Of a stretch of DNA of 64,000 bases, positions 60,810 to 64,000 are shown piece by piece; within the stretch, counting starts at the first letter, position 1; each line of letters begins with the position of its first letter. The notes under the pieces are model-generated. The model did not search any database. It was given only the letters and a program-made list of their open reading frames with translations, and had not been told where the DNA came from. The stretch is from Aliiroseovarius pelagivivens (lineage in GTDB: Bacteria > Pseudomonadota > Alphaproteobacteria > Rhodobacterales > Rhodobacteraceae): NCBI RefSeq assembly GCF_900302485.1, contig NZ_OMOI01000001.1, positions 744,001 through 808,000 on the forward strand. Direction: 5' to 3'. A program made the position numbers and the translations under genes.

Positions 60810-61772
60810 ATGAGCGGTTTGATTGCACTACTGGACGACGTGGCAGGCATCGCGAAGGTCGCGGCAGCCTCGATCGACGATGTCGCGGGGCAGGCGGCCA
60901 AGGCCAGCGCGAAAGCAGCGGGTGCGGTGATCGACGATGCCGCCGTGACGCCGAAATACGTGCAAGGGTTTGAAGCCAAGCGCGAGCTTCCGATTATCGG
61001 GCGCATTGCCTGGGGGTCGATCAAGAACAAGCTGATCATCCTTCTGCCTATCGCATTGCTTCTGTCAGCCTTTGCATCTTGGGCGATCGCACCACTGCTG
61101 ATGTTGGGTGGAGCTTACCTGTGTTTTGAAGGGGCTGAGAAGGTCTGGCACACGCTGTTCCCGCATGATCACACTTGGGATCACGCCGAACATGAAGAAG
61201 GCGACCCGGCGCATCTGGAAGAGGCCAAGATCGCAGGTGCGATCAAGACTGACTTCATCCTGTCAGCCGAGATCATGACCATCATCCTGTCAGGCATCCC
61301 GAACAGCAATTTCTGGATGGAGGCCGCCACTCTGGCCGTTGCTGCCGTAGGTATCACCGTTGCGGTCTATGGCTCGGTAGCGCTGATCGTGAAAGCGGAC
61401 GATTTCGGCCTGTATCTGGCCAATAACGCGCGGTTGGGCGCGACGCAGGCGCTGGGCCGTGGGATCGTGAAAGCGATGCCTTATGTCATGAAGCTTCTGA
61501 CCATCGTGGGTACCGCGGCGATGATCTGGGTCGGCGGATCGATCATCGTTCATGGTTTCCATGAACTGGGCTGGCATCTGCCCTATGACACTATTCACCA
61601 TATGGCTGAAGCGGCTGCGCATGCGGTGCCGCAATTTGCGGGGTTCGTGAATTGGGTCGTGACGGCTGCGCTGGACGGTGTTCTTGGCCTTGCGCTGGGC
61701 GTTCTGATCATTCCTGTCGCGACATGGGTAATCGGGCCGATCTGGGGCGCGATCTTTAAGGGAAAAGCCTAA
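60810..61772 (+). CDS. DUF808 family membrane protein (YedI-like)
   Basis: A 320-residue protein whose start (SGLIALLDDVAGIAKVAAAS, then DDVAGQAAKASAKAAGAVIDDAAVTP) is diagnostic of the DUF808/YedI family. Several helices follow, beginning LIILLPIALLLSAF, and ALLMLGG-like and FEGAEKVWH segments are conserved. Function not known. It is divergent from gap by 281 bases and convergent with the DMT transporter, whose stop overlaps its end. Confidence 0.87.
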   Translation: MSGLIALLDDVAGIAKVAAASIDDVAGQAAKASAKAAGAVIDDAAVTPKYVQGFEAKRELPIIGRIAWGSIKNKLIILLPIALLLSAFASWAIAPLLMLGGAYLCFEGAEKVWHTLFPHDHTWDHAEHEEGDPAHLEEAKIAGAIKTDFILSAEIMTIILSGIPNSNFWMEAATLAVAAVGITVAVYGSVALIVKADDFGLYLANNARLGATQALGRGIVKAMPYVMKLLTIVGTAAMIWVGGSIIVHGFHELGWHLPYDTIHHMAEAAAHAVPQFAGFVNWVVTAALDGVLGLALGVLIIPVATWVIGPIWGAIFKGKA

Positions 61773-62641
61773 GTCCTTGGCTTCGATCGGCTGAGCAGGA
61801 ACAGCCCGCTCAGCACGATGACGGCGCTGCCTGCCAGCGTCATCATGTCTGGGCGTTCGTGGAATACCGCGACGCCCAGAACAAGCGCGAAGAGCAGCCG
61901 CGAATAGCGAAATGGGGTGACGACCGAGACCTCTCCGGTCCGCATCGCGAATGTCAGCGCACCATATGCCAAGACGCCGAACACGGTTGCCAGTACAAGG
62001 AACCCGCTGGCCGCTGGCGTCAGGGCGCGCAGCTCGCCCCCTACGGCAACGAGGACCAGCCCCGATACGGTCAGCACCGCGAAACCCGCCACGCCAAGCT
62101 GTGCGCCAGATAGGGTCGAAGGGCTGGCGCGGGTTGCAAGATCACGCCCGGCGAAACCGAGCATTCCCAGCACAGCGAATACTGACAGTGGATCGAATGC
62201 ATCCAAGCCGGGCCGCAAGATCATCAAGACCCCGATGAACCCCACGAGAATTGCCAGCCAACGTCGCAGTCCGACGCGTTCCTTGAATACGATCACAGCG
62301 CCCAAAGCCACGACCAGTGGCGTGGCCTGCAAAATGGCCGAGGCGCTGGACAGAGGAGTCAGTGCAATGGCCAGCGCATAGAATAAACGGCCCGCGATCT
62401 CGGACAGGGACCGCCAAATCAAAACGGGCGAGCGCAGATCTGGGTGAAAAACCTGTGCGTCTTGCGCGCGCGCCAACGCCCCGAACACAACCAGCCCACC
62501 CAAGCCAAACAGTGCAACTGCTTGACCGATTGGGATGTCGCGCGCTGCGGCCTTCAATGCCATGTCCTCAAGCGCGAATGCTCCCATAGCAAAGACCATG
62601 AAAACTGCGCCTCGATGATTTTCGCTTAGAGCTGACAGCAC
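61769..62641 (-). CDS. EamA/DMT-family transporter
   Basis: A protein of about 290 residues with ten predicted helices in two EamA repeats (first repeat contains LTPLSSASAILQATPLVVAL; second contains GEVSVVTPFRYSRLLFALVLG). A metabolite exporter of the inner membrane; substrate unknown. The GTG at 62641 is preceded by AAGGATGCCAAC and is my preferred start; an in-frame TTG six codons earlier has no ribosome site. It overlaps the DUF808 stop by 4 bases on the opposite strand. Confidence 0.84.
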   Translation of the reverse strand: MLSALSENHRGAVFMVFAMGAFALEDMALKAAARDIPIGQAVALFGLGGLVVFGALARAQDAQVFHPDLRSPVLIWRSLSEIAGRLFYALAIALTPLSSASAILQATPLVVALGAVIVFKERVGLRRWLAILVGFIGVLMILRPGLDAFDPLSVFAVLGMLGFAGRDLATRASPSTLSGAQLGVAGFAVLTVSGLVLVAVGGELRALTPAASGFLVLATVFGVLAYGALTFAMRTGEVSVVTPFRYSRLLFALVLGVAVFHERPDMMTLAGSAVIVLSGLFLLSRSKPRT

Positions 62642-62706
62642 GTTGGCATCCTTTGACAAAACAGGCGCAGACTGTCCGATCCGGGGCGGGTTTGAAAGGC
62701 ATAAAG

Positions 62707-62737
62707 AAAACGCCCCACCAATCGGGCGGGGCGTTTT
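62707..62737. terminator. terminator after tkt
   Basis: AAAACGCCCC ... GGGGCGTTTTT forms a GC-rich stem with A/T tails on both strands, about 60 bases beyond the tkt stop. Confidence 0.82.
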
Positions 62738-62797
62738 TGATGATGCTGACCAAAAATCTAAGCAGACTTCAGGTCTAAATCTTTTAGCTGGCTGGGT

Positions 62798-64000
62798 TTA
62801 AGCCAGAAGCTCTTTGGCTTTGGTCACCACGTTGGCGGTTGTGATGCCGAACTTCTCGAACAACACACCGGCCGGAGCCGAGGCACCAAATCCGGTCATG
62901 CCGACAAAGGCTTGCTTGTTTTCTCGGCCACGTTCGCCCAGCAGCAAGCGATCCCAGCCGCCATCGCGTACAGCAGCTTCGACGCCAACGCGCACGGCAC
63001 CTGCGGGCAGAACCTTGCGGCGATAGGCTTCGTCTTGCTCGGCAAACAGCTCCATACAGGGCATCGAGACAACGCGGGTACCGATTCCTTGGGCTTCCAG
63101 CTCAGCGCGCGCTTCCATTGCCAGCGACACTTCCGAACCGGTAGCAATCAGGATCACCTGACGCTTGCCAACCTCGGCATCGGCCAGCACGTACCCACCC
63201 TGAGCGGTAAGGTTCTTCTGCTTGTAGTCGGTGCGCAGGGTCGGCAGGTTTTGGCGTGTCAGAACCAAGGTCGACGGCGTCTCTTTCGTGGTCAGCGCGA
63301 TCTCCCATGCTTCGGCAGTTTCCACCGTGTCGGCAGGACGGAACGTATAGCTGTTCGGGGTCGCGCGGCAGATCGCCAGATGCTCGACCGGCTGGTGGGT
63401 CGGGCCGTCTTCGCCAACACCGATCGAGTCGTGGGTCATTACGAACACGGTCGGGATCCGCATCAGAGATGCCAGACGCATCGACGGGCGCGCATAGTCG
63501 GTAAAGCAGAAGAATGTGCCGCCATAGGGGCGCATGCCACCGTGCAGGGTCATACCGTTCATCGCAGCAGCCATGCCGTGCTCGCGGATACCCCAATAGA
63601 TATAACGACCACCACGGTTGTCGGTGTCAAAGACGCCCAGATCACCGGTCTTGGTGTTGTTCGATCCGGTCAGGTCGGCCGAGCCGCCAACGGTTTCCGG
63701 CATCACCGGATTGATCACAGCCAGCGCCATCTCCGAGGACTTGCGAGTTGCAACTGAGGGCTTGTTTTCTGCAACGTCCTTTTTCAGCTTGCGCACAACC
63801 GAGGCCAGCTTCTTCGGGGCGTCCAAAGCATAGGCGCGCTTGAACTCGGCCTGCTTGCGGTCCGAAATCGATGTGAAGCGTTCATCCCAGTCAGCATGCG
63901 CAGCTGCACCACGGGCACCCATGGCTTCCCATTGTGCTTTCACGTCGGCGGGGACTTCGAAGGCACCTTGCGGTGCGCCGTAGACTTCTTTTGCGGCAGC
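62798..64000 (-). CDS. tkt: transketolase, 5' end outside window
   Basis: The last 400 codons of transketolase; the frame stays open to the window edge. Visible segments include [40 protein letters not shown] (cofactor-contacting Glu), [20 protein letters not shown], and [20 protein letters not shown] (active-site His). The C-terminal domain runs from [13 protein letters not shown] [10 protein letters not shown] to the end. Pentose-phosphate pathway and carbon-skeleton exchange with the sugar-phosphate pool. Confidence 0.95.
   Translation of the reverse strand, partial: AAAKEVYGAPQGAFEVPADVKAQWEAMGARGAAAHADWDERFTSISDRKQAEFKRAYALDAPKKLASVVRKLKKDVAENKPSVATRKSSEMALAVINPVMPETVGGSADLTGSNNTKTGDLGVFDTDNRGGRYIYWGIREHGMAAAMNGMTLHGGMRPYGGTFFCFTDYARPSMRLASLMRIPTVFVMTHDSIGVGEDGPTHQPVEHLAICRATPNSYTFRPADTVETAEAWEIALTTKETPSTLVLTRQNLPTLRTDYKQKNLTAQGGYVLADAEVGKRQVILIATGSEVSLAMEARAELEAQGIGTRVVSMPCMELFAEQDEAYRRKVLPAGAVRVGVEAAVRDGGWDRLLLGERGRENKQAFVGMTGFGASAPAGVLFEKFGITTANVVTKAKELLA

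Overview
The window looks like a chromosomal segment of a marine alphaproteobacterium of the Rhodobacterales (Roseobacter group). I infer this from the gene content: a TAXI-type and a DctPQM-type TRAP transporter, a Rhodobacter-like smo/mtl polyol operon, a malonate (matAB-like) cluster, a Tat-exported sulfide:quinone reductase homologue, many GGAGG ribosome-binding sites and ATGA start/stop overlaps. It is mostly a run of catabolic transport operons, each with its own regulator. Housekeeping genes (acnB, gap, tkt) occupy the right quarter.

Layout. 1-8.2 kb: end of a MetE-like methyltransferase, an alpha/beta hydrolase, an RraA-family aldolase, a LysR regulator, a TAXI TRAP system and a sulfatase. 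8.2-9.05 kb: an intact IS6-family element. 9.1-19 kb: a divergon, with yciI-like/GntR/malonyl-CoA decarboxylase/malonyl-CoA synthetase on one side and FAH-family hydrolase, RutE-like nitroreductase, OsmC, TRAP DctPQM and an intradiol dioxygenase on the other. 19.4-28.1 kb: LacI regulator plus a sorbitol/mannitol ABC transporter, two dehydrogenases and a fructokinase. 28.5-38.5 kb: an amino-sugar locus (nagA, SIS deaminase, GntR regulator, BadF kinase, murQ, ABC transporter, Gfo/Idh oxidoreductase). 38.7-41.2 kb: 5-oxoprolinase pxpABC. 41.8-43.1 kb: 8-oxoguanine deaminase-like amidohydrolase. 43.3-48.4 kb: an operon of acyl-CoA synthetase, fused E1, E2 and acyl carrier protein. 48.7-64 kb: antiporter, sulfide:quinone reductase with a small membrane protein, acnB, glutamine-synthetase-like gene, amino-acid ABC transporter, gap with a 47-residue downstream gene, a DUF808 protein, a DMT transporter and the 3' part of tkt.

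How the parts work together. The polyol operon converts sorbitol and mannitol to fructose-6-phosphate. The amino-sugar locus converts GlcNAc/MurNAc-type sugars to fructose-6-phosphate. Both feed the sugar-phosphate pool that tkt and gap act on. The malonate genes and the E1/E2/ACP operon feed acyl-CoA or acyl-ACP pools.

Most notable observations. (1) A degenerate IS6-family element appears to be split in two, with its halves at 28.17-28.49 kb and 38.54-38.68 kb exactly bracketing the 10-kb amino-sugar locus, as if the locus had been inserted into the element. (2) The E1-E2 operon ends in a dedicated acyl carrier protein and lacks an E3 gene. (3) The malonate/dioxygenase divergon does not match a pathway I recognise. 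(4) Helically phased GGTAT/ATACC repeats lie between the divergent amino-sugar operons. No tRNA, rRNA or CRISPR was seen.
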